Assembly (NCBI GenBank): GCA_017463225.1
Contig: JAFTPO010000043.1
Location: 1 to 64,000 of the forward strand
Reading direction: 5' to 3'
Source of the DNA: Lachnospiraceae bacterium
GTDB taxonomy: Bacteria > Bacillota > Clostridia > Lachnospirales > Lachnospiraceae
Length of the DNA stretch: 64,000 nucleotides
Below the pieces are notes generated by a model, which did not search any database, was not told the DNA's origin, and was given only the letters and a program-made list of their open reading frames with translations. Made by a program: the position numbers and the translations under genes. Below, in pieces: positions 16,918 to 25,851 of the stretch. Each line of letters starts with the position of its first letter. Positions within the stretch are counted from its first letter, which is position 1.

Positions 16918-19167
16918 ATGAACAAGAGATTAGAGAATTGGGTAAACTGGGTACTGTATGATGAGCTTGTAAAGGGTCAGCTCAATGCACCAAAGCACTT
17001 GCTGGGAATACATGACTACGGTGATGGTCAGGTTATTACAGCTTACAGGCCACATGCAAGTCAGGTGTGTGTAACTTCAGTAACCGGTAAGAATCCTATC
17101 TTTATGGAGGAGCTTGCTCCGGACTTTTACGGTATTTATTTTGATACTAAGAAGTTTAAGGGAAGCAAGTATAAGATTCAGACTAAGTATAATGATGGTA
17201 CTACTGTACTTACATCAGACTGCTATGCATTCTATGAGGAGATTATCTCAGACTACGATGTATACCTTTTTGCAGAGGGTAAGAATTATGATATATACAA
17301 CAAGCTTGGAGCACACCCTATGACTATAGATGGTGTAAAAGGAACATATTTTGCTGTTTGGGCGCCAAATGCAAGACGAGTTAGTGTTGTAGGTGATTTT
17401 AATATGTGGGATGGAGCTCTTAATCCTATGCAGCTTCATGCAGCATCAGGAATATATGAGATATTCCTTCCTGATGTATTCCCGGGAGCAGTATACAAGT
17501 TCCAGATATTAACCAGGGACGGTGATATATTATATAAGGCTGATCCTTATGGTAACTATGCTCAGATGCGTCCTGAGAACGCTAATATCGTAACAGACCT
17601 TACCAAGTATAAGTGGAAGGATACAGCTTGGATGGAGGCTAGAGATAAGCAGGGCAGACTTGACAGGATGAAACAGCCTATGTCTATTTACGAGTGTCAT
17701 CTGGGTTCCTGGAAGAAAGAGGATGAGGATTCAGACTTTGGCTTCTATAACTATAGAGAGTTAGCTAAGATGTTGGGCGATTACGTGAAGGATATGGGAT
17801 ATACTCACATAGAGGTTATGGGTATAGCTGAGTATCCGTTTGATGGTTCATGGGGATATCAGGTTACAAACTACTTTGCTCCAACCAGCAGATACGGTAC
17901 TCCTGAGGATTTTATGTATTTTGTAGATTATATGCATGCTCAGGGCATTGGAGTAATCCTTGACTGGGTACCCGCACACTTCCCAAGAGATGCCCATGGC
18001 CTAGGACGCTTCGATGGTATGCCACTTTATGAGCATCCGGATTCAAGAAGAGGAGAGCATCCTGATTGGGGTACATACATATTTGATTATGGCAGGACAG
18101 AGGTTGCAAACTTCCTTACAGCTAACGCATTGTTCTGGGTAGAGAAGTTCCACGTTGATGCACTTCGTGTTGATGCGGTTGCATCTATGCTTTATCTGGA
18201 CTATGGTAAGCAGGATGGACAGTGGCTCCCTAACAAGGATGGTGGAAATGAAAACTATGATGCTATAGCTCTCCTTCAGAATATAAATACTGTTATGGAG
18301 AAGAGAAATCCAGGTGCATACCTCATAGCTGAGGAGTCAACTGCTTGGGCAGGAGTTACAGCACCGGCTGAGCTTAAGGGACTTGGCTTCCTGTTTAAGT
18401 GGAATATGGGCTGGATGAATGATTTCTTAGAGTATATGAAGCTTGATCCATATTTTAGAAGCTTCAACCACAACAGATTAACCTTTAGTTTGACATATAC
18501 CTATGCTGAGAATTACGTATTAGTAATCTCTCATGATGAGGTTGTACATCTTAAGTGTTCTATGCTGAATAAGATGCCGGGCTTTGAGTTCGACAAGTTT
18601 GCAAATCTTAGAACTGCCTATGGATTTATGTTTGGACATCCTGGAAAGAAGCTTCTTTTCATGGGACAGGAGTTTGCTCAGCTTAGAGAGTGGAGCGAGG
18701 CAAGAAGTCTTGACTGGTTCCTTCTTGACCAGCCACTTCACAAGGGTATGCAGAACTTCGTTAAGAAGCTTAACCATATGTACACTGAGTACGATGCCCT
18801 CTATTATAATGACAATGAGGTTATGGGCTTCGAGTGGATAAAGTGTGATGATGCCGAGGAGGGTATTGTAGCATTTATCAGAAGAGGTAAGACCGCGAAG
18901 AATCAGCTTATGTTCGTATGTAACTTTGTACCTGTTGAGAAGACTACACACCTTATAGGTGCTCCATGTCTTACTAAGTACGAGGAGATTCTTAATTCTG
19001 ATGCAGAGGAGTTCGGTGGATTAGGCAGAGTAAATGGCACTGTTCAGGCTATTGAGCAGCCATGTGACAGAGCTAATTATGCGGTAAGTCTTACTATACC
19101 TCCGCTTTCAGTAATGGTATTTAAGTATGATTATACAGAGCCAAAGAAGAAAGGCTCAAAGAAATAA
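16918..19167 (+). CDS. glgB: 1,4-alpha-glucan branching enzyme (GH13)
   Basis: GlgB cuts alpha-1,4 chains and re-attaches them by alpha-1,6 links during glycogen synthesis. The 749-residue protein has an N-terminal domain, a CBM48 module (about 125-225, including YFAVWAPNARRVSVVGDFN), the GH13 barrel and a C-terminal beta domain. Catalytic elements are present: nucleophile Asp in LRVDAVASML, acid Glu in LIAEESTAW, and the transition-state region ISHDEVVH. A good GGAGG precedes the ATG. No other glycogen gene is in the window, so regulation with the pathway cannot be judged. Two hairpins follow the stop. Confidence 0.96.
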   Translation: MNKRLENWVNWVLYDELVKGQLNAPKHLLGIHDYGDGQVITAYRPHASQVCVTSVTGKNPIFMEELAPDFYGIYFDTKKFKGSKYKIQTKYNDGTTVLTSDCYAFYEEIISDYDVYLFAEGKNYDIYNKLGAHPMTIDGVKGTYFAVWAPNARRVSVVGDFNMWDGALNPMQLHAASGIYEIFLPDVFPGAVYKFQILTRDGDILYKADPYGNYAQMRPENANIVTDLTKYKWKDTAWMEARDKQGRLDRMKQPMSIYECHLGSWKKEDEDSDFGFYNYRELAKMLGDYVKDMGYTHIEVMGIAEYPFDGSWGYQVTNYFAPTSRYGTPEDFMYFVDYMHAQGIGVILDWVPAHFPRDAHGLGRFDGMPLYEHPDSRRGEHPDWGTYIFDYGRTEVANFLTANALFWVEKFHVDALRVDAVASMLYLDYGKQDGQWLPNKDGGNENYDAIALLQNINTVMEKRNPGAYLIAEESTAWAGVTAPAELKGLGFLFKWNMGWMNDFLEYMKLDPYFRSFNHNRLTFSLTYTYAENYVLVISHDEVVHLKCSMLNKMPGFEFDKFANLRTAYGFMFGHPGKKLLFMGQEFAQLREWSEARSLDWFLLDQPLHKGMQNFVKKLNHMYTEYDALYYNDNEVMGFEWIKCDDAEEGIVAFIRRGKTAKNQLMFVCNFVPVEKTTHLIGAPCLTKYEEILNSDAEEFGGLGRVNGTVQAIEQPCDRANYAVSLTIPPLSVMVFKYDYTEPKKKGSKK

Positions 19168-19181
19168 GAAATGACTATGAG

Positions 19182-19238
19182 GATGTCTGAGGAGGATACT
19201 CTTCAGACATCTGTCTGTGTGCAAGGGATATGCACACA
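19182..19238 (+). other. Tandem hairpins after glgB
   Basis: Two stems follow each other: 19182-19190 with 19203-19211 (GATGTCTGA/TCAGACATC) and 19216-19223 with 19231-19238 (TGTGTGCA/TGCACACA). Neither has a clear T-run, so they may be 3'-end protection or weak termination. Confidence 0.45.
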
Positions 19239-19262
19239 TAGGTTTTGAAAGGTAATATAATA

Positions 19263-19958
19263 ATGTATAGATTTTTGAAGATAATGTGGAAGCTGTTGCT
19301 GGTATTTTGTGTGGCTTGCGGGGTTGGCCTTCTTGTATTATTGGGGATAAATATCTATGTTAAGGTATCTGTTAAAGAAAGAATTATAACTGTCCAGGAG
19401 GCTGGTGAGCTTTCTGAGGTGGATTGCATTATAGTCCTTGGCGCCGGGGTTTATGGAGATAAGACACCTAGCCCTATGTTAGAGGACAGATTGATAAGAG
19501 GAATAGAGCTGTACAAGCAGGGCAGCAGTCCGAAGCTTTTAATGAGCGGAGATCACGGTGGTTTATACTATGATGAAGTTAATGTAATGAAAAACTACGC
19601 CATAGAACAGGGAGTGCCATCTAGTGATATATTTATGGACCATGCAGGCTTTTCTACCTATGAGAGTATGTACAGGGCTAAGGAAATATTTGGAGCAGAC
19701 AAGGTTATCATCGTAACTCAAAGATATCATATTAGCAGAGCATTGTATCTTGCTAAGGCAATGGGTATAGATGCATATGGTGTGGCTGCAGAGGATATTG
19801 AATATCACGGTCAGTACAGCAGAGAGGTGAGAGAGTTCTTTGCAAGAGGTAAGGATTTTCTTACGGCAATATTCAAACCAAAGCCTGCTGTAATGGGACA
19901 TAGTATAGATATCTCCGGAGACGGGGATGTGACTAATGATAAAGAGAACTTAAATTAA
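19263..19958 (+). CDS. SanA/YdcF-like DUF218 membrane protein
   Basis: A 231-residue protein with one N-terminal membrane helix (about 5-30) and a DUF218 domain (about 50-200). Family motifs are CIIVLGAGVYGDK, MLEDRLIRGIELY, LLMSGDHGG and the TQRYHISRALYLAKAMGI segment. DUF218 proteins such as SanA and ElyC are linked to cell-envelope integrity or lipid-carrier metabolism, but their reaction is not settled. ATG at 19263 is preferred over the TTG at 19245 because AAAGG lies ten bases before it. It probably has an independent transcript after the glgB hairpins. The C-terminal tail is acidic and polar. Confidence 0.82.
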   Translation: MYRFLKIMWKLLLVFCVACGVGLLVLLGINIYVKVSVKERIITVQEAGELSEVDCIIVLGAGVYGDKTPSPMLEDRLIRGIELYKQGSSPKLLMSGDHGGLYYDEVNVMKNYAIEQGVPSSDIFMDHAGFSTYESMYRAKEIFGADKVIIVTQRYHISRALYLAKAMGIDAYGVAAEDIEYHGQYSREVREFFARGKDFLTAIFKPKPAVMGHSIDISGDGDVTNDKENLN

Positions 19959-20091
19959 TTTATTTAATTAAAAGTTTTAATCTAACTTTAATCTTTCCTA
20001 CATTTTAGATTAATTTTGGGTGTGTATTATAGCAAATGTAAGGTGAACACACCAAGAAAAAATAATCTAATCAGTAAAGGAGAAATGAATT

Positions 20092-20637
20092 ATGGACAAT
20101 TTAGAAAAGGTTGAGAGAATCAGAGAGAAGACAGGAGTTAGCTACGAGGATGCAAAGATTGCATTAGAGGCAAGTAACAATGATATGCTTGATGCTATCG
20201 TATATCTTGAGAAGCTTGGTAAGGTAAATGCTCCTAAGCAGTCACAGTATGTAACAAGCTTTGAGACAGAGACTTCATCAGAGTTTGATAAGGCTCAGGC
20301 AGATTACGAGAAGGCATGTAAGAAGTCAAGCTTCGGCGAGAAAATCGATAGCTTCGGAGAGTGGTTCAAGAAGGTTATCAAGAGAAGCTGTGAGATTAAG
20401 TTTAATGTTGACAGATATGAGGAGAGAGTATTTAGCTTACCACTTTTAGCACTTATCATTATTATGTTATTTGCATTCTGGTTAGTAGGAATCCTTCTTA
20501 TAGTTGGACTCTTCTTCGACTACAAGTATTCATTTGAGGGAGTTAACCCTACAACAGTGGACATCAATGATTTGTGCAATAAGGCATCAGATACATGTAC
20601 CGGTCTTAGAGAGGACATTAAGAACGAGAAGAAGTAA
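20092..20637 (+). CDS. UBA/TS-N domain plus DUF4342 membrane protein
   Basis: The 181-residue protein begins with a UBA/TS-N-like three-helix domain (residues 3-43, VERIREKTGVSYEDAKIALE), of the type in elongation factor Ts. A polar linker and a DUF4342 region follow (about 75-150), including the WFKKVIKRSCEIKFN stretch and a membrane helix near 113-140. Its role is unknown. A strong AGTAAAGGAG site precedes the ATG. A response regulator starts 17 bases downstream and a kinase follows, so the three probably form one operon. The leader at 19959-20091 includes a 7-bp stem (20019-20025 with 20047-20053) and is otherwise A+T-rich. Confidence 0.72.
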   Translation: MDNLEKVERIREKTGVSYEDAKIALEASNNDMLDAIVYLEKLGKVNAPKQSQYVTSFETETSSEFDKAQADYEKACKKSSFGEKIDSFGEWFKKVIKRSCEIKFNVDRYEERVFSLPLLALIIIMLFAFWLVGILLIVGLFFDYKYSFEGVNPTTVDINDLCNKASDTCTGLREDIKNEKK

Positions 20638-20654
20638 TTACAGGAGTTAATAAT

Positions 20655-21332
20655 ATGAGTAAGATACTAATTATTGAGGACGAAGCAAAGATTGCAAGAT
20701 TCATAGAGCTTGAGTTAAAGCACGAGGGCAATGAAGTAGACAAGGCAGCGGATGGCAGAGAGGGCTTAGATAAGGCACTTACCGGCCAGTATGACCTGAT
20801 ACTGTTAGATGTTATGCTACCTGGATTAAACGGTCTTGAGGTGTTAAGACGTGTCCGTCTTGAAAGCGACGTTCCAATAATTATGCTTACTGCAAGGGAT
20901 GCAGTTATGGATAAGGTGTCAGGTCTTGATGCAGGAGCTGATGATTACATAACAAAACCATTTGCCATAGAAGAATTACTTGCCCGAATAAGGGTTGCGT
21001 TAAAGAAACATGTGGGAGTGGCTCCAAAATCCAATAAGCTTGAGGTGAAAGGTGTAAGCTTGGATGAGGATAGACATGAGGTTACGGTTAATGGGGAAAA
21101 TGTAGAGCTGTCTAACAGAGAATTTGAGCTGTTACACACCCTTATGCAGAACAAAAATATAGTCATGGATAGAGATAAGTTGATGAATTTGGTGTGTGGC
21201 TATGACTATATGGGCGAGACTAATATTATAGATGTGTATATAAGATATCTGAGAACAAAGATTGACGACAGATATGGTATAAAGCTAATAAACACTGTAA
21301 GAGGTGTGGGATACATAATTAAAGAAGACTAA
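20655..21332 (+). CDS. OmpR/PhoB-family response regulator
   Basis: A 225-residue cytoplasmic regulator: receiver domain (1-118) with ED at 8-9, phospho-acceptor Asp52 in LILLDVMLPG and the Lys of DDYITKPF, then a winged-helix DNA-binding domain (about 128-225) with the SNREFELLHTL and DVYIRYLRTKID segments. It sits between the UBA-DUF4342 gene (17 bases upstream) and the kinase (59 bases downstream). A hairpin in the gap to the kinase could lower kinase expression relative to the regulator. Confidence 0.93.
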   Translation: MSKILIIEDEAKIARFIELELKHEGNEVDKAADGREGLDKALTGQYDLILLDVMLPGLNGLEVLRRVRLESDVPIIMLTARDAVMDKVSGLDAGADDYITKPFAIEELLARIRVALKKHVGVAPKSNKLEVKGVSLDEDRHEVTVNGENVELSNREFELLHTLMQNKNIVMDRDKLMNLVCGYDYMGETNIIDVYIRYLRTKIDDRYGIKLINTVRGVGYIIKED

Positions 21333-21339
21333 TGTGGCA

Positions 21340-21374
21340 GCAGGCTGGCTGTTAGAGCTGGCCTGCGAATTTTG
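21340..21374 (+). terminator. Hairpin between response regulator and kinase genes
   Basis: An 11-bp stem with two G-U pairs (21340-21350 with 21356-21366) is followed by GAATTTTG. It is terminator-like but weak, and could attenuate transcription into the kinase gene. Confidence 0.4.
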
Positions 21375-21391
21375 TATAAGTAGGTGATTGT

Positions 21392-22759
21392 ATGAGTGGT
21401 AGTAAATTTAAGATGTCATCTATAGCCAGAAAGATAAATCTTGATTTTTGGTTTAAAAGACTATGGAGCGTAATATGGGTGGATATATTATTGGTTGTGC
21501 TTACATTTGGTACAGCCTTTGTTTACTATGAGGAGGCAATACCTGAGGGAGAGATTGTTACCTCCAGAGATTTGGTGATTGGTGAAGCGGTAATAGATAT
21601 AGATTTTGGTCAGGAAATTGATAGTGCCGTAGAGGAGATAGTGGAGAAAAATACTGGTAGCAGAGCAGTAGGAGACCAAGACAAGCTGAGTGATCTAAAG
21701 GAATTGAGATATGTGATAGTAACAGACAAATCTCAATATGAGTATTGTCCTTGGGATGTGGTTGAATTAGTTGATGCACCCTTTATAGTTTTATTTGCCT
21801 TCCAAGGAATGTACCTGTTCTTTGGAATATTTGGTGCTGGAAGAATACGTAGAAGGATGAGACCTCTTAATGAGCTGGCTATTAAAGCTGAGCAGATGAG
21901 CCAGATACCATTAGATGCTTCGAAATTTGAGAATTTGGAGCACTTAGAGCATGCAATCTCCAGCGTAAATCCGGATGGTTCTGATACCAGAATCAAGACA
22001 GGGGATAAGGAATTAGAGAGCATAGAGATTGCTCTTAATAACCTATTATATAGGATGAAGGAGAGTCAGAAGCAGCAGGCAAGATTCGTATCTGATGCCT
22101 CTCACGAGCTTAGAACACCTATCTCGGTAGTTCAGGGCTATGTAAATATGCTTGATAGATGGGGAAAGGAAGACCCTGAAATTCTAGACGAAGCCATAGA
22201 GGCTTTAAAGCACGAGTCGGAGCACATGAAGGAGCTTATAGAGCAGCTTTTGTTCCTGGCCAGAGGCGACAGCGGAAGAAATACTCTTAACAAAACCAAG
22301 CTTAATCTGGGTGAGATTATGAAGGAGGTTTGGGAGGAGTCAGAGATGATAGATGATAAGCATGTCTATGAATTTGACGGATGTGAGGGAGCAGACATGA
22401 TAGGAGATATAGCAATGGTAAAGCAGTCTGCCAGAATATTTGTACAAAATGCATCCAAGTATTCAAATGAGGGAGATACCATAAAGCTTGGTGTTAAGGT
22501 TACAGGAGATACTGTAAGCTACATAGTGCAGGATGAGGGTATCGGTATGCAGGAAGAGGATGTAAGTCATATATTTGAGAGATTCTATCGCTCTGATAAG
22601 GCTAGAAATGGAGAAACAGGAGGCTCAGGACTGGGACTTTCCATAGCAAAATGGATTATAGATGCTCACGAGGGTACCATAGAGGTGCTTTCAAGACCGG
22701 AGATTGGAACCAGATTTACTGTAACATTTTCTAGGAATATAGATAAAGATGGTGTTTGA
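21392..22759 (+). CDS. Sensor histidine kinase
   Basis: A 455-residue membrane kinase. A helix near residues 29-47 and another near 128-150 enclose a sensor segment of about 80 residues rich in acidic residues. A linker leads to HisKA with phospho-acceptor His238 in SDASHELRTPISV. The ATPase domain has the N box in a diverged form (FVQNASKYSN), DEGIGMQEED, FERFYRSDKARN and the GGSGLGLSIAKW box. The start is an ATG following TAGGTG. The partner is the regulator directly upstream. The stop codon overlaps the -35 box of the greA promoter. Confidence 0.92.
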   Translation: MSGSKFKMSSIARKINLDFWFKRLWSVIWVDILLVVLTFGTAFVYYEEAIPEGEIVTSRDLVIGEAVIDIDFGQEIDSAVEEIVEKNTGSRAVGDQDKLSDLKELRYVIVTDKSQYEYCPWDVVELVDAPFIVLFAFQGMYLFFGIFGAGRIRRRMRPLNELAIKAEQMSQIPLDASKFENLEHLEHAISSVNPDGSDTRIKTGDKELESIEIALNNLLYRMKESQKQQARFVSDASHELRTPISVVQGYVNMLDRWGKEDPEILDEAIEALKHESEHMKELIEQLLFLARGDSGRNTLNKTKLNLGEIMKEVWEESEMIDDKHVYEFDGCEGADMIGDIAMVKQSARIFVQNASKYSNEGDTIKLGVKVTGDTVSYIVQDEGIGMQEEDVSHIFERFYRSDKARNGETGGSGLGLSIAKWIIDAHEGTIEVLSRPEIGTRFTVTFSRNIDKDGV

Positions 22760-22784
22760 CATTGATAATCAAGTAGGTTATAAT
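22756..22784 (+). promoter_or_regulatory. Consensus promoter of greA-lysS
   Basis: Perfect TTGACA (22756-22761) and perfect TATAAT (22779-22784) with a 17-base spacer. The -35 box overlaps the kinase stop codon. Confidence 0.85.
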
Positions 22785-22847
22785 TGTACAAACTGTGCGC
22801 AATTTTAAGCACGTGAGAATTTGTATTATATAGAAAGGTTGATGATC

Positions 22848-23345
22848 ATGGTAGAGAAGAAGCATATGCTGACCGTGGAAGGTCTCAGAGATTTAGAGCA
22901 GGAGTTGGAGAACCTCGTCGTTGTACGTCGTCAGGAGATTGCTGAGAAGCTCCAGGAAGCAAGAGCACAGGGAGACTTATCAGAGAACGCAGAGTACGAT
23001 GCTGCTAAGGATGAGCAGAGAGATATTGAGGCAAGAATCGAAGAGATCGAGAAGATCTTGAAGAATGCTGAGGTTGTTGACGAGGGTGAGTTCGACAAGG
23101 ATAGCGTAAACTTTGGTTCTACAGTTAAGATATTAGATGTTGAGGCTAAGGAGGAGCATACATTTAAGATAGTAGGTTCTACTGAGGCTGATGTACTTAA
23201 TGGCAAGATTTCTAACGAGTCACCACTTGGTCTTGCACTTCTTAAGAAGAAGAAGGGTAACACTGTAAAGGTAGAGGCTCCAAACGGAGTATTTTCATAT
23301 AAGATATTAGATATCGTAAAGTCAAAGAAGAAAGAGGATAAGTAA
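22848..23345 (+). CDS. greA: Transcription elongation factor GreA
   Basis: GreA rescues backtracked RNA polymerase by stimulating transcript cleavage. The 165-residue product has the N-terminal coiled coil with the acidic tip (QGDLSENAEYDAAKDEQ) and the C-terminal FKBP-like domain (NFGSTVKILD to SPLGLALLKKKKG). ATG at 22848 is chosen since GAAAGG lies nine bases before it; the upstream in-frame codons to 22821 lie inside the promoter leader. The lysS GTG begins one base after the stop, so greA and lysS form an operon, a frequent Firmicute pairing. Confidence 0.95.
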   Translation: MVEKKHMLTVEGLRDLEQELENLVVVRRQEIAEKLQEARAQGDLSENAEYDAAKDEQRDIEARIEEIEKILKNAEVVDEGEFDKDSVNFGSTVKILDVEAKEEHTFKIVGSTEADVLNGKISNESPLGLALLKKKKGNTVKVEAPNGVFSYKILDIVKSKKKEDK

Positions 23346-23346
23346 A

Positions 23347-24966
23347 GTGGCTGAGAAGAACAACCAGAATAACAATCAGAATAAGCCTCAGGATATGAAT
23401 CAGCTTTTGAAGGTTAGAAGAGAGAAGCTTCAGAATCTTCAGGATGCCGGTAAGGATCCATTTGTTATAACAAAGTACGACCAGACTCATCACACTGACG
23501 AGGTTAGAAGCTTATACGAGGCACATGAGGCTAAGCTTTTAGAAGGCTGGAACTACCCTGATGTAGAGGGTATGTCAGAGGAGGATGCAAAGGCTGCCAA
23601 GGATGCGGATTACAATGCCAGAAGAGAATTGATGGACGCGTCTCCTATTCAGGTATCAATCGCTGGACGTATGATGTTCAAGCGTGTTATGGGTAAGGCA
23701 TCATTTGCAAATATACAGGATATCAACGGTAAGGTACAGGTATATGTGGCTAGAGATGCAATTGGCGAGGAGCCATATGCTGAGTTTAAGAAGTCAGATA
23801 TCGGTGATATCTATGGCGTAAAGGGATATATCTTCAGAACAAAGACAGGAGAGATATCTATTCATGCCCAGGAGCTTACTCTTCTTACAAAGAGCTTGCA
23901 GATTCTTCCGGAGAAGTTCCATGGATTAACTGATACAGATACACGTTATCGTCAGAGATATGTTGACCTTATTATGAATGAGGACAGCAAGAAGACATTT
24001 ATTAATCGTTCAAAGGTTATCGCAGCTATCAGAAGATATCTTGCAGACCAGAACTTCCTTGAGGTGGAGACACCTATGCTTGTTTCAAATGCAGGTGGAG
24101 CAGCAGCAAGACCATTTGAGACACATTTTAATGCATTAAGCGAGGACTTTAAGCTTCGAATATCACTTGAGCTTTACTTAAAGAGACTTATCGTAGGTGG
24201 TCTTGAGAGAGTATATGAGATTGGTAGAGTATTTAGAAATGAGGGTCTTGATACAAGACACAACCCAGAGTTCACACTTATGGAGCTTTACCAGGCGTAT
24301 ACAGATTACAACGGTATGATGGATTTAACTGAGAATATGTTTAGATATGTGGCTCAGGAGGTTCTTGGAACTACAACTATTACTTATAATGGCATAGAGA
24401 TGGATCTTGGAAAGCCTTTCGCAAGAATCACAATGACTGAGGCAGTTAAACAGTACGCAGGTGTTGATTTCGATACTATCGAGACACTTGAGGAGGCTCG
24501 TGCTATTGCCAAGGAAAAGCACGTAGAGTTCGAGGATAGACATAAGAAGGGCGACATCCTTAACCTTTTCTTCGAGGAGTTTGTTGAGGAGCACCTTATC
24601 CAGCCAACATTTGTTATGGATCATCCTATTGAGATATCACCTCTCACAAAGAAGAAGCCGGAGGATCCAAACAAGGTTGAGCGTTTTGAGCTTTTCATGA
24701 ACGGATGGGAGATGTGTAATGCATACTCAGAGCTCAACGACCCTATCGACCAAAGAGAGCGTTTCAAGGCTCAGGAGGAGCAGCTTGCTCAGGGTGACGA
24801 GGAGGCAAACACAACAGATGAGGACTTCCTTAACGCACTTGAGATTGGTATGCCACCAACAGGCGGTATCGGATATGGTATCGACAGATTGGTTATGCTT
24901 CTCACAGATAGCCCGGCTATAAGGGATGTATTATTGTTCCCAACAATGAAGAGTTTGGATAAGTAA
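23347..24966 (+). CDS. lysS: Lysyl-tRNA synthetase, class II
   Basis: LysRS charges tRNA-Lys. The 539-residue protein has the N-terminal OB-fold anticodon-binding domain (about 70-185, SIAGRMMFKRVMGKASF) and a class II catalytic core: motif 1 region (FLEVETPMLV), motif 2 (GRVFRNEGLDTRHNPEFT) and motif 3 (GIGYGIDRLVMLL). The start is a GTG, coupled to greA. The N-terminus is Asn/Gln-rich, and a run of acidic residues near 60-80 (EEDAKAAKDADY) looks like a small lineage insertion. A strong terminator follows. Confidence 0.97.
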   Translation: MAEKNNQNNNQNKPQDMNQLLKVRREKLQNLQDAGKDPFVITKYDQTHHTDEVRSLYEAHEAKLLEGWNYPDVEGMSEEDAKAAKDADYNARRELMDASPIQVSIAGRMMFKRVMGKASFANIQDINGKVQVYVARDAIGEEPYAEFKKSDIGDIYGVKGYIFRTKTGEISIHAQELTLLTKSLQILPEKFHGLTDTDTRYRQRYVDLIMNEDSKKTFINRSKVIAAIRRYLADQNFLEVETPMLVSNAGGAAARPFETHFNALSEDFKLRISLELYLKRLIVGGLERVYEIGRVFRNEGLDTRHNPEFTLMELYQAYTDYNGMMDLTENMFRYVAQEVLGTTTITYNGIEMDLGKPFARITMTEAVKQYAGVDFDTIETLEEARAIAKEKHVEFEDRHKKGDILNLFFEEFVEEHLIQPTFVMDHPIEISPLTKKKPEDPNKVERFELFMNGWEMCNAYSELNDPIDQRERFKAQEEQLAQGDEEANTTDEDFLNALEIGMPPTGGIGYGIDRLVMLLTDSPAIRDVLLFPTMKSLDK

Positions 24967-25007
24967 AAAGGCTTGAAAACCTTGCAAAATAAGGGTTTTA
25001 TAAAATA

Positions 25008-25058
25008 AAAAAAGGTCAGAAGACTATCAGAAAACCTGATAATCTTTTGACCTTTTTT
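25008..25058. terminator. Strong terminator after lysS, at the left edge of the island
   Basis: A 23-bp stem with one mismatch (25008-25030 with 25036-25058) has A and T runs on both sides. It contains AGACTATCAG at 25021-25030, which recurs in the terminator at the far side of the island. Confidence 0.85.
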
Positions 25059-25106
25059 GCATTACCATATGTGTCATAAATTAGTTCATTTTTTGTCGAA
25101 TATTTT

Positions 25107-25135
25107 TTGACATTGTAAGGGAAATAATATAGAAT
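25107..25135 (+). promoter_or_regulatory. Promoter of the accessory island
   Basis: TTGACA (25107-25112) and TAGAAT (25130-25135) with a 17-base spacer stand about 100 bases before the first island gene. The remaining leader is A+T-rich with no other structure seen. Confidence 0.7.
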
Positions 25136-25235
25136 TTAAAGTGGAATGTTTATTTATTAAATCAAGAAGAAAACAATATAGTTTTAAAGATAGATTTGCT
25201 GAAAATAAAGGAATATGATGAAAAGAGGATAAGTA

Positions 25236-25814
25236 ATGAGCTATCAGGTTGTTGAATTGAATTGTCCCGGATGCGGTGCTAGGATTAGCACGGGACAAAC
25301 AGTCTGTGAATGGTGTCATAGACCAGTTTTAGTATCGACGTTTAATAGTGTAAATGATATGCCTGCGCCGACGTTGACAGACATGAATGCTAATAAAATA
25401 GAGAATGTGGAATTGTCGGAAAGTAAAGTCACTGCCATAAAATATCTAAAGCTAAAAAAGTATGATAAAGCTGTGGAGTGCTTCGATAAAGCTATAGAAG
25501 AAAATTTTGATGATTCTGAAGTGTATTTTTACACAGCTATATGTTGTCTTCAAGGTAAAAAGGCATTTGTAGCAAGTAGAAATGTAATTAATCAAATACT
25601 AGAATATATCAATGCTGCTATAGCAATAGAACCTAAAGGTATATACTATTATTTTGAAGCGTACATAAAATATGATTATTTTCATAGGAAACATTTTAGG
25701 ATAACTCCAGATTATACGGAATGTATAGAAATGGCTGAAAATGCAGGTGTTTCAGAGTATGATATAAACGAATTATATTCTATTTTGAATGTAGAGCGTT
25801 TATTAGAAATTTAA
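25236..25814 (+). CDS. Zinc-ribbon / TPR-like protein (island gene 1)
   Basis: A 192-residue soluble protein. Residues 9-28 form a four-Cys zinc ribbon (CPGCGA and CEWCHRP). Residues about 65-190 are helical, with a TPR-like unit (AIKYLKLKKYDKAVECFDKA) and a further helix pair (INAAIAIEPKGIYYYFEAY). It has no enzymatic motif. Such ribbon-TPR proteins tend to be adaptors. It is the first gene behind the island promoter and is followed at short distance by two membrane proteins and the HerA-like ATPase. Its codons favour AAA and GAA over the AAG and GAG of lysS, which fits a different origin. The exact family is not recognised. Confidence 0.7.
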   Translation: MSYQVVELNCPGCGARISTGQTVCEWCHRPVLVSTFNSVNDMPAPTLTDMNANKIENVELSESKVTAIKYLKLKKYDKAVECFDKAIEENFDDSEVYFYTAICCLQGKKAFVASRNVINQILEYINAAIAIEPKGIYYYFEAYIKYDYFHRKHFRITPDYTECIEMAENAGVSEYDINELYSILNVERLLEI

Positions 25815-25851
25815 CGTAATTTTGAATAATGGATAAGAGAGGATAAAGGAT

